Below are positions 53,451 through 63,281 of a stretch of 64,000 bases of DNA, piece after piece (the stretch's first letter is position 1; each line of letters starts with the position of its first letter). The stretch is from assembly GCF_000337735.1 (NCBI RefSeq), contig NZ_AOHX01000025.1, positions 160,600 to 224,599 on the forward strand. Reading direction: 5' to 3'. Source of the DNA: Natronorubrum sulfidifaciens JCM 14089. Lineage in GTDB: Archaea; Halobacteriota; Halobacteria; Halobacteriales; Natrialbaceae. Position numbers and translations under genes: made by a program. A model generated the notes under the pieces. That model made no database searches. It was not told the DNA's origin and worked only from the letters and a program-made list of their open reading frames with translations.

Positions 53451-54875
53451 CTATCTCGAGTCGTCGATCGTCGACTCGACGACGGCGCGTGTCGCGTCGA
53501 CGAGGTCGTCGACGGTGTCGCTTTCGGCGTAGATTCGGACGTATGGCTCGGTGCCGCTAGGTCGGACAAGCACCCACGAGGCGTCGTCGAACTCGAGGCG
53601 AATGCCGTAGTCGGTGTCGACCGTCGCGTCGGGGAAGGCATCGGGGAGTGCCGTCTCGAGGGCGGCCATCGCGTCGGTTTTGGTGTCGTCGGGACAGTCG
53701 ACGCTCACCTTTCGGTACGGCCGTTCGGTGACGGGTGCTCGGAGGGCGTCCGTTCCGTCGGCGGCCGCGACGAGGGCAGCGACGACGGCAGCGCTGACGA
53801 CGGCGTCGATCCAGCCGCCGAAGGCGGTGTGGATGTGTTTCCACGGCTCGGCGGCGAAGACGACTTCGGTGTCGTCACCACCGTGGCGTCGTTCGCGGGC
53901 GATCCCCTCGTGAAGGGCACCGAGGCGAACCCGCTCGACGCGGCCACCGGCGTCGCGGACCAGTTCGTCGATGCGTGCGGAGGCGTTTGGCGTGGTGACG
54001 ACGACGGGGTCGGCGACATCGGCTGCTGCAGTGTAGTGGGCCGCGACGACGGCGAGGATCGTATCCTCGTGGATGACCTCGCCGACCGAATCGAGCACGA
54101 CGAGCCGATCGGCGTCGCCGTCGTGAGCGATGCCGAGGTCGAACGCACTTGCGGCTCCACCGCTCTCATCGGCCATCTCGCTCCCTTCCTCGAGAAACGC
54201 TGTAAACGCCGATAGCGTCTCCGGCGTCGGCTTGCTCTCGCGGGCGACGAAATGGCCGTCGACGTTCGCGTTGATCGCGACGACCTCGGCACCGAGACGA
54301 TCGAGGACCTGTGGTGTCACAATCGAACCCATCCCGTTGCCACAGTCGACAGCGATCGAGAGCCCGGATAACGGGGCCGACGCCGTCGACTGTCCGGAAA
54401 GGTCGTTTTCGAACTGCTCGCGAACGTACGAGACGACGCTGTCACAGTACTGCTCGAGGATGTCGAGCGTCGACGACTGGCCCCACTCGTCCCACGATGC
54501 GAGGGGTGTCCCACCCTCGAGGCGGTCGTCGATAGCCCGCTCAGCCTCGCGGTCGTACTCGACGCCGTCAGCGAAGAGTTTGATCCCGTTGTCCTCGGGC
54601 GGGTTGTGGCTTGCGGTGATCATCACGCCCTGCCGTCCGCGCGATGCGAACGCGAGCGTCGGCGTGGGGACTTTGCCGAGCCGGCAGACGTCAGCGCCAG
54701 CGCTCTCGAGGCCGGCTTCGATCGCCGCAGCGAGTGCGGGGCCGGTTTCTCGACCATCGCGTCCGACGACGAACGTCTCACCGGGCTCCCCGGCGGCTTG
54801 GCCGACAGCGAGGGCCAGCGACGGGGTCACCTCCTCGACTGGACCACGGATCCCTGCAGTCCCGAATACGGTCAT
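53451..54875 (-). CDS. Phosphohexomutase (phosphoglucosamine mutase / phosphomannomutase)
   Basis: 474 residues. The catalytic serine loop is GVMITASHNPPEDNGIKLF (about 83-101), the metal loop is HDGDADRLVVLD (about 242-253), and the C-terminal phosphate-binding loop is VRPSGTEPYVRIYAE (about 445-459). Substrate class (glucosamine versus mannose/glucose phosphate) cannot be settled. The opening FGTAGIRGPVEEVTPSLAL resembles archaeal GlmM-like enzymes. A TATA-like AGTATAAGTAG at about 54898-54908 suggests a leaderless start. Confidence 0.9.
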   Translation of the reverse strand: MTVFGTAGIRGPVEEVTPSLALAVGQAAGEPGETFVVGRDGRETGPALAAAIEAGLESAGADVCRLGKVPTPTLAFASRGRQGVMITASHNPPEDNGIKLFADGVEYDREAERAIDDRLEGGTPLASWDEWGQSSTLDILEQYCDSVVSYVREQFENDLSGQSTASAPLSGLSIAVDCGNGMGSIVTPQVLDRLGAEVVAINANVDGHFVARESKPTPETLSAFTAFLEEGSEMADESGGAASAFDLGIAHDGDADRLVVLDSVGEVIHEDTILAVVAAHYTAAADVADPVVVTTPNASARIDELVRDAGGRVERVRLGALHEGIARERRHGGDDTEVVFAAEPWKHIHTAFGGWIDAVVSAAVVAALVAAADGTDALRAPVTERPYRKVSVDCPDDTKTDAMAALETALPDAFPDATVDTDYGIRLEFDDASWVLVRPSGTEPYVRIYAESDTVDDLVDATRAVVESTIDDSR

Positions 54876-55078
54876 ACGGGTCCGTTCCGCGAGGAACTAC
54901 TTATACTGTCGGAGAACGCCACTCGCTGCTCGAGCCAGTTCGAGTGGGGCGTTCAGACACAGAAACAGACGCCGTGACCGATCGGGTCCCGGCTGTCGCG
55001 ACCCGTCGGTGACGGCCGGTTCGGGGACTCGTGTGTGCCGTCGAGCTGACTTCCGTCGCTCGAGCGGTGTCGGAGTGA

Positions 55079-55714
55079 CTACGCTTCCGGCAGGTCGTCG
55101 ATCAGGACGACGGCTTCGCCGTTGATGACGGTCGCGTCGTCGTCTTCGTTTCGGATAACCGTCTCGAGTCGGTACTGTCTGTTGCCGAGGTCTTCGACGA
55201 CTTCCACGCGGGCGGAGACGCGGTCGCCGATGCCGACGGGGCCACTGAACTCGAGGTCCTGGGAGAGATAGATCGTCAGGCCGGGGAGCCGAGCCAGCGC
55301 GGCGCTGATGAGCCCGGAGACGAGCGTGCCGTGGACGATCCGTTCACCGAATCGGGTGTCGCTGGCGAACTCCTCGTCGAGGTGCAGTCGGTTCGTGTCG
55401 CCGCTTACGTGGGCGAACGCACGGACGTCCTCTTCGCTGAGGACTTTTTCGAACGTGACGGTGTCGCCGACGCTGATGTTTTCGGTGTCGTCGACGGTTC
55501 GGTCGAACTGCCAGTCGAGACGAGAGTGATCGATCGATGGGATCGACGGCGCGACGGTCTCGCTTTCCGACCCGTTCGCGAGGCTCGGAGCCAGCATCGC
55601 GGACATGGCCGCACGGTTTGCCGCGGTTGCACTCTGGAGGACGGTCTGTGTCATTGTCGCCCACGCGTTAGTCATTGCAGCGAAATTTCCTTTCGCAGTG
55701 TTCTGGTGGGACAT
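55079..55714 (-). CDS. phaJ: MaoC-family (R)-specific enoyl-CoA hydratase of the PHA locus
   Basis: 211 residues. Residues about 75-205 are a MaoC hotdog domain: VTFEKVLSEEDVRAFAHVSGDTNRLHLDEEFA (Asp/His catalytic pair in the DxNxLH motif) and GERIVHGTLVSGLISAAL. The first 60 residues form an unusual Ala/Met/Gln-rich helix (NAWATMTQTVLQSATAANRA) resembling a phasin or granule-binding segment. It converts enoyl-CoA to (R)-3-hydroxyacyl-CoA for polymer synthesis. Divergent from phaR. Confidence 0.85.
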   Translation of the reverse strand: MSHQNTAKGNFAAMTNAWATMTQTVLQSATAANRAAMSAMLAPSLANGSESETVAPSIPSIDHSRLDWQFDRTVDDTENISVGDTVTFEKVLSEEDVRAFAHVSGDTNRLHLDEEFASDTRFGERIVHGTLVSGLISAALARLPGLTIYLSQDLEFSGPVGIGDRVSARVEVVEDLGNRQYRLETVIRNEDDDATVINGEAVVLIDDLPEA

Positions 55715-55982
55715 CTAGTCTGTCTGTAGGTGTGTGATGGTTATGACTTCTTTGGCTTACCCAAGCAGAAATTACCCTATATATTGGCTGGTAATTTATC
55801 GGTAGAGCGATTCACAGTGCATATTTCGTCCAAATTGTAGTTTTGCTAGAAAATTTGGTGGAATCGGCTGTCCATCCAAGCCGAAACATCTAGTGGTGAC
55901 TTGCTGCAACTCAGACCATTCGATGGTAGCAGATGGTATTTCGTGGAAACACTTATACATGTGCAGTCCGTTGGTACAGGTG
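55715..55982. promoter_or_regulatory. AT-rich divergent promoter region of the PHA locus
   Basis: 268 bases between the maoC/phaJ and phaR starts, clearly richer in A+T than the coding DNA. CTTATACA at 55952-55959 lies 24-31 bases before phaR. TCGGCT and AGCCGA (about 55866-55885) form an inverted repeat with a 9-base spacer. PhaR-type proteins are known to repress their own promoter, so an operator is expected here. Confidence 0.5.
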
Positions 55983-56294
55983 ATGACGGACGACTCCGAC
56001 CGAACGCCCTGGTTCCCACCTGCGATGTTCACCGAACAGATGCAGGAGGCAGGCGAGCAGGTTGCCGAATCCCAGCAGGAGATGTTACGGAAGATGATGC
56101 AGGCAGGCGGCTCGAACCCGTTCGACACGGGATCGGCGCTTGGCCCGATGAACATGGGAACGGCGACGTTCAAAGCTCGCGTCCAGAGTGGTGGTCGGAT
56201 CAGTATTCCCGGTCCGGAACGGGAAGCCCTCGACATCGAAGAGGGAGATATCGTCCAGACGATCGTCGTACCCGTCAAACGCAACCGAGAGTAA
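55983..56294 (+). CDS. phaR: PHA granule-associated regulator PhaR-like (AbrB domain)
   Basis: 103 residues from ATG 55983 (MTDDSDRTPWFPPAMF). The N-terminal half is a phasin-like Gln/Glu/Met helix (FTEQMQEAGEQVAESQQEML). The C-terminal half is an AbrB/SpoVT swapped hairpin (ATFKARVQSGGRISIPGPEREALDIEEGDIVQTIVV). This combination, adjacent to phaP, corresponds to the haloarchaeal phaRP unit, where PhaR senses granules and controls transcription. The phaP start is 5 bases after the stop. Confidence 0.85.
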   Translation: MTDDSDRTPWFPPAMFTEQMQEAGEQVAESQQEMLRKMMQAGGSNPFDTGSALGPMNMGTATFKARVQSGGRISIPGPEREALDIEEGDIVQTIVVPVKRNRE

Positions 56295-56298
56295 CACC

Positions 56299-56784
56299 AT
56301 GACCCAGAACCCATTCACCGCCGTCTTCGACGCCCAGCGCACCGCAGTTGAACAGTCCCAGAACCTCACCCACGACGCCCTCGAGGCACAGAAGGCCTCG
56401 ATCAGCGCCTTTAGCGACGCGATGGAGTCCTCGAGTTCGATGTTCGAGTCCAACACCGAGATGACCAAAGGTGCCGTCCACGCCTACTTCGACGCCCTCG
56501 AGGCCTCGATGCCCGAGGACGCCGCCGACTTCGACGAGATGCGTGCGCTCGTCGACGACGGCTTCGACTCCGCGACCGAAGCCCAGACCCAGTCGATGGA
56601 GTCCATGCTCGAGATGCTCGATGAGTCCGAAGCGGCCTACGACGAGTTCGCAGCCACCTACTCCGAGATGGTTGACAGCTCGTTCGATGCCGTCCTCGAA
56701 GCCCACGACCAGGTCGAAGAGAACGTCACCGCCGTCGCCGAGAACGTCGAAGAGGCCACCGACGAGTTCGACGTCTCCGCGTAG
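56299..56784 (+). CDS. phaP: Phasin PhaP
   Basis: 161 residues from ATG 56299. The protein is nearly all amphipathic helix and acidic: NPFTAVFDAQRTAVEQSQNLTH, then ASISAFSDAMESSSSMFESN and a long Glu/Ala/Met coil to DEFDVSA. There are no Cys residues and no catalytic motif. Phasins coat polyhydroxyalkanoate granules and set their size. The position between phaR and phaE identifies it. Confidence 0.85.
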   Translation: MTQNPFTAVFDAQRTAVEQSQNLTHDALEAQKASISAFSDAMESSSSMFESNTEMTKGAVHAYFDALEASMPEDAADFDEMRALVDDGFDSATEAQTQSMESMLEMLDESEAAYDEFAATYSEMVDSSFDAVLEAHDQVEENVTAVAENVEEATDEFDVSA

Positions 56785-56830
56785 AGCGTTGACATAGGCC
56801 GTAGCCTTTTGACAGTTGATCCCCAATTTT

Positions 56831-57385
56831 ATGCCAATGACAGATTCACAGCCCCAGATGCAAAACTGGAACGCGTTTGTCGAACAGTGGAACGAACAGT
56901 TTCTCGACGCACTCGAGGAGAACATGGAAGCCCAAGCCGAGTTCGTCGAGAGCTGGTCAGAGACCGTCGGTGAAGTCAGCGACGACAACGAAATCTCCGA
57001 CGGCGTCGAGGGCTATGCTCGCGCCTACGAGACGTGGATGAACGCCTCACAGCAGATGGTCGAGCGAATGAACGACACGCTCGAAGGCGAAGATGTCGAC
57101 GTCGCGGAGTTCCGTGATATTTGGCTGAACACGGCCAACGAGGCGTTCAAAGACGTCATGTCGACGACTGCTTTCGCCAAGATGACCGGCGAGACCGTCG
57201 GCGACGTGCTCGAACTCCAACAGCAGGCCGACGAGACGTCTCAGGAAACCCTGCGGTCGCTCGGCTTTGCAACCGAAGAGGGTGTCGTCGAGGTCGGCGA
57301 CCGCCTCGTCGAACTCGAGCGCCGGCAACACGCCGTCGAGAAGAAACTCGATCGTGTGCTCGAGCATCTGGACGACGAACAATGA
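56831..57385 (+). CDS. phaE: PHA synthase subunit PhaE
   Basis: 184 residues from ATG 56831; a second ATG at 56837 (MTDSQPQ) is equally plausible. Predominantly helical and acidic: [37 protein letters not shown] and a C-terminal coiled coil [22 protein letters not shown]. It is the non-catalytic partner of class III PhaC in haloarchaea and is shorter than bacterial PhaE. The stop overlaps phaC by ATGA. Confidence 0.85.
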   Translation: MPMTDSQPQMQNWNAFVEQWNEQFLDALEENMEAQAEFVESWSETVGEVSDDNEISDGVEGYARAYETWMNASQQMVERMNDTLEGEDVDVAEFRDIWLNTANEAFKDVMSTTAFAKMTGETVGDVLELQQQADETSQETLRSLGFATEEGVVEVGDRLVELERRQHAVEKKLDRVLEHLDDEQ

Positions 57386-58863
57386 AAAACCCGTACGCAA
57401 GCGTCTTGGATCTGCAACGGGAGGCCTGGGAGGCGACAGCCGATCTGGCCGAGAAGAGTCAGGTCGCGCCCGACCGAACCGAGACCCTCGAGAACGTCGA
57501 GGTCGGCCAGACGCCAAGCGAGGTCGTCTACGAGGAGAACAAGCTGAGACTCCTCCACTACGAGCCGATGACGGAGGAGCAACACGACGTTCCGATCCTC
57601 ATCGTCTACGCGCTGATCAACAAGCCCTACATCCTCGATCTGCAGCCCGACCGCTCGGTCGTCCAGACGCTGCTCGAGGCCGGCTTCGACGTCTACCTCA
57701 TCGACTGGGGCGAGCCATCGAAGCTCGATCGGAAGCTGTCGCTCGACGACTACGTCAACCGCTACATCGACAACTGTGTTGACGTCGTAAGCGAGCGGTC
57801 CGGACAGGATGCGATCAACATCCTCGGCTACTGTATGGGCGGCACCATGTCGGCCATGTATGCGTCGTTACACCCCGAGAAGGTCCAGAACCTGGCTTTG
57901 ATGGCCGCTGGACTCTGCTTTGCCGGCGACGGTGGGGTGCTCGAACTCTGGGGCGACGACGACTTCTACGATCCCGAGACGGTGACAGACACGTTCGGTA
58001 ACGTTCCCGCCGAGTTCTTGGATGTCGGCTTCGCGCTGATGGACCCCGTCGCGAACAACGTGACGAAGTACGTCCGATTCTACGACAACATGGAAGACGA
58101 GGACTTCGTCGAGAACTTCGCCCGCATGGAGCGATGGCTCGACGAAGGGATCGACGTCGCTGGCGTCGCCTACGAGGAGTTCATCCGCGACATCTACCAG
58201 GAGAACAAGCTGATCAACAACGAACTCTATCTGGACGGCAAACACGTCGACCTCGAGAACATCGACATGCCGTTGCTCCAGATCGTCGCGGAGTACGACC
58301 ACCTCATCCCGCCGGAGGCCTCTAAACCGTTCAACGAGTTCGTCTCGTCCGACGATACCGAGATTCTCGAGTTCGCGACGGGCCACATCGGCATGTCCGT
58401 CTCCTCGCGCAGCCACGACGAACTTTGGCCGGACGTCTGTGAGTGGTTCGAGGCACGCTCGAACGGGACCGAGGCCGCCGACGAAATCACGGCCGAAACA
58501 GGCCCACAGACGGATACATCGGTCGCTGCCGATGCTGGCGACCAATCCAGTCTCGAGGACGTCACTGACGGCGGGACGGGCATCGAGTCCGAACACGTCG
58601 ACGACCTCGAGTCCGAGCCCACAGCGCCGGCTCCGACGACTGCCGACGAGGTGGCCGTCGACGACCAGTCCGAACCCGACGCTGACGCGGACGATCTCAC
58701 CGACCTCACCGGTGTTGGACAGGCGTACGCGGACAGTCTGGCCGACGCTGGTATCGAGACGTTCGACCAGCTTGCCGCAGCCGACGTCGCAGACCTCGCC
58801 AGCGAGACGGGCATCTCGCCGAGTCGAATCGAAGACTGGATCGGGCAGGCACAGAACCGCTGA
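57382..58863 (+). CDS. phaC: Class III PHA synthase subunit PhaC with HhH tail
   Basis: 493 residues. The alpha/beta-hydrolase core has the lipase-like box GYCMGG (nucleophile Cys151), AEYDHLIPP (Asp306) and ATGHIGM (His335). These are the Cys-Asp-His triad that polymerises (R)-3-hydroxyacyl-CoA. After about residue 360 comes a low-complexity acidic linker, and residues about 435-493 form a helix-hairpin-helix-like unit ([29 protein letters not shown]). Haloarchaeal PhaC proteins have a C-terminal extension required for activity; this HhH type could aid granule or DNA contact. Confidence 0.92.
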   Translation: MKNPYASVLDLQREAWEATADLAEKSQVAPDRTETLENVEVGQTPSEVVYEENKLRLLHYEPMTEEQHDVPILIVYALINKPYILDLQPDRSVVQTLLEAGFDVYLIDWGEPSKLDRKLSLDDYVNRYIDNCVDVVSERSGQDAINILGYCMGGTMSAMYASLHPEKVQNLALMAAGLCFAGDGGVLELWGDDDFYDPETVTDTFGNVPAEFLDVGFALMDPVANNVTKYVRFYDNMEDEDFVENFARMERWLDEGIDVAGVAYEEFIRDIYQENKLINNELYLDGKHVDLENIDMPLLQIVAEYDHLIPPEASKPFNEFVSSDDTEILEFATGHIGMSVSSRSHDELWPDVCEWFEARSNGTEAADEITAETGPQTDTSVAADAGDQSSLEDVTDGGTGIESEHVDDLESEPTAPAPTTADEVAVDDQSEPDADADDLTDLTGVGQAYADSLADAGIETFDQLAAADVADLASETGISPSRIEDWIGQAQNR

Positions 58864-59100
58864 GACGGATTGCTGTCCCGATGTCCCACCCGTGCTGGTG
58901 ATCGGCGGGCAGTGACGACAGGAAACCGTATGACGCCGTCGCCGGCCACGACTCGTTTTTCACTCGAGTGTCGCCGTGTCTCCTGACACTGCTGTCCAGC
59001 AACGGTCCCTGTCAGTGACAACGCCCGTGGGGCCGAACTAGTTCGGTTACAATATTTAACAGGTTGTTATTTACCATCGGAGCTACAATAGGTATGCATC

Positions 59101-59844
59101 ATGTCGATGGAAGGACGCACCTGCGTCATCACAGGTTCGGCACGCGGTATCGGACGGGGAATCGCACAGCACCTCGGTGAAAAGGGTGCAAACGTCGTGA
59201 TCAACTACCGTTCGTCAGAGGGCTCTGCTCATGAGGCCGTCGAAGCGATCGAAGCAGCGGGCGGACAGGCGGTTACGGCGCGTGCAGACGTCTCCGATCG
59301 GGCAGAGGTCGAACACATGCTCGAGGTCTGCCACGAGGCGTTCGGGCCGGCGGACGTGCTGGTCAACAACGCCGGCATTACGGCTGACGAACAGTTTACG
59401 GACATGAGTCGTGAGGAGTGGGATCGAGTTATGGACGTCAACCTCGGCGGGATGTTCAACTGCACGCAGGTGTTTTTCGACGACATCTGGAACGCCGACG
59501 AGGGTCGGTTGATCAACATCTCGAGTGTCGTCGGGAAACAGGGTAATTTCGGACAGGCCAACTACGCCACCGCCAAGAGTGGGATGTTCGGGTTCACCCG
59601 GACGATCGCGCTCGAACTCGCCAAAGGCGGCTCGACGGCAAACTGCGTCGCACCCGGTTTCACCGCGACCGACATGCTCGAGAGCGTCCCGGATGCGGTC
59701 TTAGAACGGATCATCTCGGGAATCCCCCTCGAGCGACTCGCGGAAGTCGAGGACATCGCCGCTGTCGTTCGCTTCCTCGCCAGCGAGGAGTCCTCCTACG
59801 TCACCGGCGAAGTGATCGACGTCAACGGCGGGATGGACCTCTAA
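59101..59844 (+). CDS. phaB: Acetoacetyl-CoA reductase PhaB (SDR family)
   Basis: 247 residues. SDR motifs: GSARGIGRGIA (about 12-22), NNAGI, the catalytic Ser in ISSVVGKQGNFGQANYATAKSG (with YxxxK) and APGFTATDML. It is similar to FabG. The position directly after phaEC supports reduction of acetoacetyl-CoA to (R)-3-hydroxybutyryl-CoA with NADPH. A TATA-like ATATTTAA at 59052-59059 gives its own promoter with a leader of about 20 bases. Confidence 0.88.
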   Translation: MSMEGRTCVITGSARGIGRGIAQHLGEKGANVVINYRSSEGSAHEAVEAIEAAGGQAVTARADVSDRAEVEHMLEVCHEAFGPADVLVNNAGITADEQFTDMSREEWDRVMDVNLGGMFNCTQVFFDDIWNADEGRLINISSVVGKQGNFGQANYATAKSGMFGFTRTIALELAKGGSTANCVAPGFTATDMLESVPDAVLERIISGIPLERLAEVEDIAAVVRFLASEESSYVTGEVIDVNGGMDL

Positions 59845-59930
59845 CGCCGATCGACAACTCTGTCGAACCGTTCGCCCTGCATATCGCGTCCTCGATCCTC
59901 CTTCTCGGAACGGCCCTCCGAAGCGGCCAG

Positions 59931-60440
59931 CTACGACTCCGTTCGGTGTTTCTCCTTCGTGAGCACCCGCACGTTCTCGATACCCGTGTCGGGATACTGA
60001 CCATCGTCGTCTTTCTCGACGGCTTTGACCATATCCCAGACGACGTTGAGCCCGGTCGTAACTCCCTCTAAGGCCTCCATCTCACAGCCCGTCTTCCCGG
60101 TCGTCTCGACGGCGACCTCGAGTTCGACCCGATCCTCGCCGAGGTCGAAGTGGGTGTCGACGTTCGTGATCGGGATCTGGTGACACATCGGGATCGTCTC
60201 CCAGGTGTGTTTGACGGCCTGAATCGCGCCGATACGGGCCGTTGCGAGGACGTCACCCTTGCCGATCTCGTCGGCACGGATCGCTTCGATCGTCGACGGC
60301 TGGAGCCGAATCTCGCCGGCCGCGACCGCGCGTCGGTCGCTGTCTGGTTTGTCACCGACGTCGACCATCTGGACGTCGCCCTCGTCGGTGGTGTGGGTCA
60401 GGTCGTCGGCGCTTCGCGTGGATTCCGGATCGTCACTCAT
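59931..60440 (-). CDS. moaC: Cyclic pyranopterin monophosphate synthase MoaC
   Basis: 169 residues. The active-site segments are PMCHQIPITNVDTHF (about 84-98) and GKTGCEMEALEGVTTGLNVVWDMVKAVEKDD (about 114-144). It makes cyclic pyranopterin monophosphate in molybdenum-cofactor synthesis. The start overlaps the nnr stop by 8 bases (ATGAGTGA), so the two are co-translated. Confidence 0.95.
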   Translation of the reverse strand: MSDDPESTRSADDLTHTTDEGDVQMVDVGDKPDSDRRAVAAGEIRLQPSTIEAIRADEIGKGDVLATARIGAIQAVKHTWETIPMCHQIPITNVDTHFDLGEDRVELEVAVETTGKTGCEMEALEGVTTGLNVVWDMVKAVEKDDDGQYPDTGIENVRVLTKEKHRTES

Positions 60441-61860
60441 CGGTCTTACTCCAGAGTGTCGCGGGTAGTTCCCTAAGCATGTCGGAGGCGAGCAGGCCGT
60501 GTTCGTCGCGCTCGGCGAGGCGCTCGCCGGCGCGGCCGTTGACGTGGGCCCCTGCGGCGGCCGCCTCGAGTGGATCGGCGTACTCGAGCAGCGCCGCGAC
60601 GATCCCCGCGAGGGTGTCGCCGGTGCCGCCGACTTTCATGCCGACGGTGCCCGAGCGGCTGATACGGGTCCGCTCGCCGTCGGTGATGACGTCGTTCGCC
60701 CCCTTTGCGAGGACGACGTGGCCGAGATCGGCCGCGAAGGACTCGATCTCGTCGGCGGCCGCCGCGAGGTCGTCGGTGTCGGGGCCGCCCATTCGCGCGA
60801 GTTCGCCCCGATTGGGCGTACAGACGAGCGTCGCGTCGGTCTCGACGTCGGCGACGACCGCAAGCGCGTCGGCGTCGACGACCACTCGACCGGCGTAGGA
60901 CTCGAGGAACCACCGAACGGCCTCGAGAGTCTCGTCTTTCGTTCCGAGTCCGGGACCCAACACGACGACGTTGTCGTACTGCTTGGCGGTCTCGAGGAGG
61001 GCTGTGGCTCGCCCGGGCGTGAGGATGTCCTCCTCGTAGGGCTGGACGATGAGGTCTTCGCTGTACCCCTGAATCTCGGGCGACACGGCGTCGGGCGCGG
61101 CGACGAAGGCCAGTTCTGCGCCGGCCCGGAGTGCAGCCTGTGCGGCCAGCGCCGGCGCACCTGTGTACGGACCGCCGCCGATGACGTACGGCCGTCCCTC
61201 ACGTCCGTCGGGCCGTGCGAGACGAACGTCGCCGGGACCGACGAACCGTTCGGCCGCGGCGGGGATACCGATGTCGGCGACAGTCACCTCGGCCGCGAGG
61301 TCCTCGAGTCTCGGCTTCGTGTCGTGGAAGGTAACGACGTGGTCGGCCGTGACGCCGTTTTCGGCGTGGTCGCCGTCGTCAGCGTCGAAGCCGGAGGGAA
61401 CGTCGACCGAAACGACGGTCGCGTCGGCGGCATTGATTTCTTCGGCTGCGGTGGCAGCCGGCTCCCGGAGATCGCCACTGATCCCCGTCCCCAACATCGC
61501 GTCGACGACGACGTCGGCCTCGGGGAAGTCGACCGCGCTCGAGTCCGGGCACTCTCGCGTGTCGTAGCCGGCCCGCTGGAGGGTATCCCAGTTCTCACGA
61601 GCGATCTCGGTTCCGATATCGCTGGCACGACCGAGCAGAAGGGTCGTGACGTCGTACTGATCGAGGAATCGGGCGGCGACGAACGCGTCCCCGCCGTTGT
61701 TCCCCCGGCCGGCGACGATGACGACACTCGAGCCCGACTCGGCGACGTTCTTGACCGCACGGGCGACGGCATTCCCGCTTGACTCCATCAACTGCTTTCG
61801 CGGCACGCCGAGCGCCGCGGCGTTCTCGTCGACGGCGGCCATTCGCCTGCCTGTGATCAT
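60433..61860 (-). CDS. nnr: Bifunctional NAD(P)HX epimerase/dehydratase
   Basis: 475 residues from ATG 61860 (MITGRRMAAVDE); the frame is open to 61962 but without matching sequence. The N-terminal YjeF epimerase has VAGRGNNGGDAFVAARFL (about 49-66) and VDAMLGTGISGDLR. The C-terminal YjeF/ribokinase-like dehydratase has VVVLGPGLGTKDETLEA, CTPNRGELARMGG and VGGTGDTLAGIVAALLE. It repairs hydrated NAD(P)H. Co-translated with moaC. Confidence 0.94.
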   Translation of the reverse strand: MITGRRMAAVDENAAALGVPRKQLMESSGNAVARAVKNVAESGSSVVIVAGRGNNGGDAFVAARFLDQYDVTTLLLGRASDIGTEIARENWDTLQRAGYDTRECPDSSAVDFPEADVVVDAMLGTGISGDLREPAATAAEEINAADATVVSVDVPSGFDADDGDHAENGVTADHVVTFHDTKPRLEDLAAEVTVADIGIPAAAERFVGPGDVRLARPDGREGRPYVIGGGPYTGAPALAAQAALRAGAELAFVAAPDAVSPEIQGYSEDLIVQPYEEDILTPGRATALLETAKQYDNVVVLGPGLGTKDETLEAVRWFLESYAGRVVVDADALAVVADVETDATLVCTPNRGELARMGGPDTDDLAAAADEIESFAADLGHVVLAKGANDVITDGERTRISRSGTVGMKVGGTGDTLAGIVAALLEYADPLEAAAAGAHVNGRAGERLAERDEHGLLASDMLRELPATLWSKTDE

Positions 61861-62112
61861 GCCGGATCGTTCGCTCGCCGTCGCGTTAAGCGTGTGGGAG
61901 TTCCGTTCACGTGCTGGCGGGAGTTCGGAGTCGACACGGAAGTCCGGGCGACCGTCGATCACTCAGACGGGCCTCGCTTCGGTGGTCGCATCGAGCCGCA
62001 CTCCCGTCGGACGATGGGGTGTTCAGTGACGGGCAGTGGCTCCTTTCGTTACAGCGATCCGTCTCACTCGACGCAACGATTATTTGATAAACTGCCGAAC
62101 TGTCGATCACAG

Positions 62113-62469
62113 ATGGTCTCCCGCGAAAACCGCGTTCTCATCGGCTCCCTGCTTTTGGTCTGGCTTGCCGTCACCGTAATCGGGCTCACCGGAATCGGTG
62201 CGGAGAGTTCGGTGGTCACGTTCCTCGTACTGGCTGGGCTCGGAATCGTCGTCCCCCAACTGTATCTCGCCGCTACCGACGACGACGTTCCCGGTCGACA
62301 GCGCGTACGAATCGCCGCTGTCCTGTCGCTTGTGATCGCGATGCTCGGGTTCTCAGGCGCAGACCCGGGCGAACGGCTGCTCATCGCGGGCCTCGTCGCG
62401 GCGCTACTGATCGCTCTCGTCGCCTACGAGTTCACTGCCGGCTTTCGGCGCAGCGCCGCCGAATCATAA
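62113..62469 (+). CDS. Small membrane protein (118 aa), conserved hypothetical
   Basis: 118 residues from ATG 62113. Four hydrophobic helices are visible (about 8-28, 35-53, 66-83 and 89-105), with a short charged loop TDDDVPGRQRVR and a C-terminal FRRSAAES. There is no signature motif. Start choice: the frame extends to 61894, but that part crosses the nnr upstream region. I do not recognise a family. Confidence 0.65.
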   Translation: MVSRENRVLIGSLLLVWLAVTVIGLTGIGAESSVVTFLVLAGLGIVVPQLYLAATDDDVPGRQRVRIAAVLSLVIAMLGFSGADPGERLLIAGLVAALLIALVAYEFTAGFRRSAAES

Positions 62470-62594
62470 CGCTTTCCGCTTCCCGACATCGAAAGCTCCC
62501 TCGAGCAGCACGCGCTCGTCTCGCCGGCTCCTCGATTCACTGTGATCGGGTTCTGACTCGATGAGGTCCCCCGGGCTGTAAAAAGCGTGTGAGA

Positions 62595-63029
62595 CTAGAG
62601 CAACCGGAAGTGTCCCCTAGCCACGATTGCGGTCGCCTCGTCGAAGATCTGGACGTCGTTAAACGCCTCGCGAGAGACTGTTCCGCCCTCTCGAATCTGT
62701 ATCGCGTCGGTCGTGCTTACGATGACGCCGTACTCGAGACCGTCGTAGTGGTCCTGAAGCGTCGCTTTTGTCTCTTCGGTAACGACAGGCGTTCTCTCTT
62801 CTGAGCGGGTGAATACGTCGGCGTCCTCGAACCGTTCGGTGACGTAGGGTGATTGGGTGGTGGTATCCGCGATGACGACGTGGAGGTCGTCGGTCTCGCC
62901 GTCGCGTCGTCCACGAATCCACTTCTCCCAGACCTTTCCGCGGTGAAGTGATTCGTTCACCCCGACGCCCGCGACGCCGATCCCGATTCCAGCTCCGGCC
63001 GCCATGAGCACCTGTCGTCGAGACACCAT
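62595..63029 (-). CDS. Tat-signal hypothetical protein (144 aa)
   Basis: 144 residues. MVSRRQVLMAAGAGIGIGVAGVGV is a clear twin-arginine signal without a lipobox. The mature domain (DDLHVVIADTTTQSPYVTERF, EYGVIVSTTDAIQIREGGTVSR, ATAIVARGHFRLL) is mixed alpha/beta and not recognised. It is probably an exported folded protein of unknown function. Confidence 0.7.
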   Translation of the reverse strand: MVSRRQVLMAAGAGIGIGVAGVGVNESLHRGKVWEKWIRGRRDGETDDLHVVIADTTTQSPYVTERFEDADVFTRSEERTPVVTEETKATLQDHYDGLEYGVIVSTTDAIQIREGGTVSREAFNDVQIFDEATAIVARGHFRLL

Positions 63030-63067
63030 ACAGACAGTTCGGTGTTCGTAAGAATGAACCCTCCGCT

Positions 63068-63229
63068 TTGCCGTCCAGTCGTCGCGAGCGGACGGACTGG
63101 TACCGAGGTCGTGCGTTCGTTCCGACGCCGGACTGTCGTCTGATTTGGTGGGCTGCCGTTCTGTTCATCGTGTTTTCGACGGTGCTCGCACTGCCCGGCT
63201 TCGGCAACGCCGAGCAACTCGCTCTCTAA
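63068..63229 (+). CDS. Possible small membrane protein (53 aa)
   Basis: A TTG-initiated 53-codon frame ends at TAA 63227-63229. After a basic N terminus (PSSRRERTDWYRGRAF) comes one convincing membrane helix (LIWWAAVLFIVFSTVLAL, about 30-47) and a short polar tail. No ATG or GTG start is available in this frame, so expression is doubtful. It lies between the Tat protein and the phage-type gene. Confidence 0.35.
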   Translation: MPSSRRERTDWYRGRAFVPTPDCRLIWWAAVLFIVFSTVLALPGFGNAEQLAL

Positions 63230-63281
63230 TACTCTGCCTTCCGACCGGTAACGTCTCGTCCGTTGGACACCTCCGTTCGGT

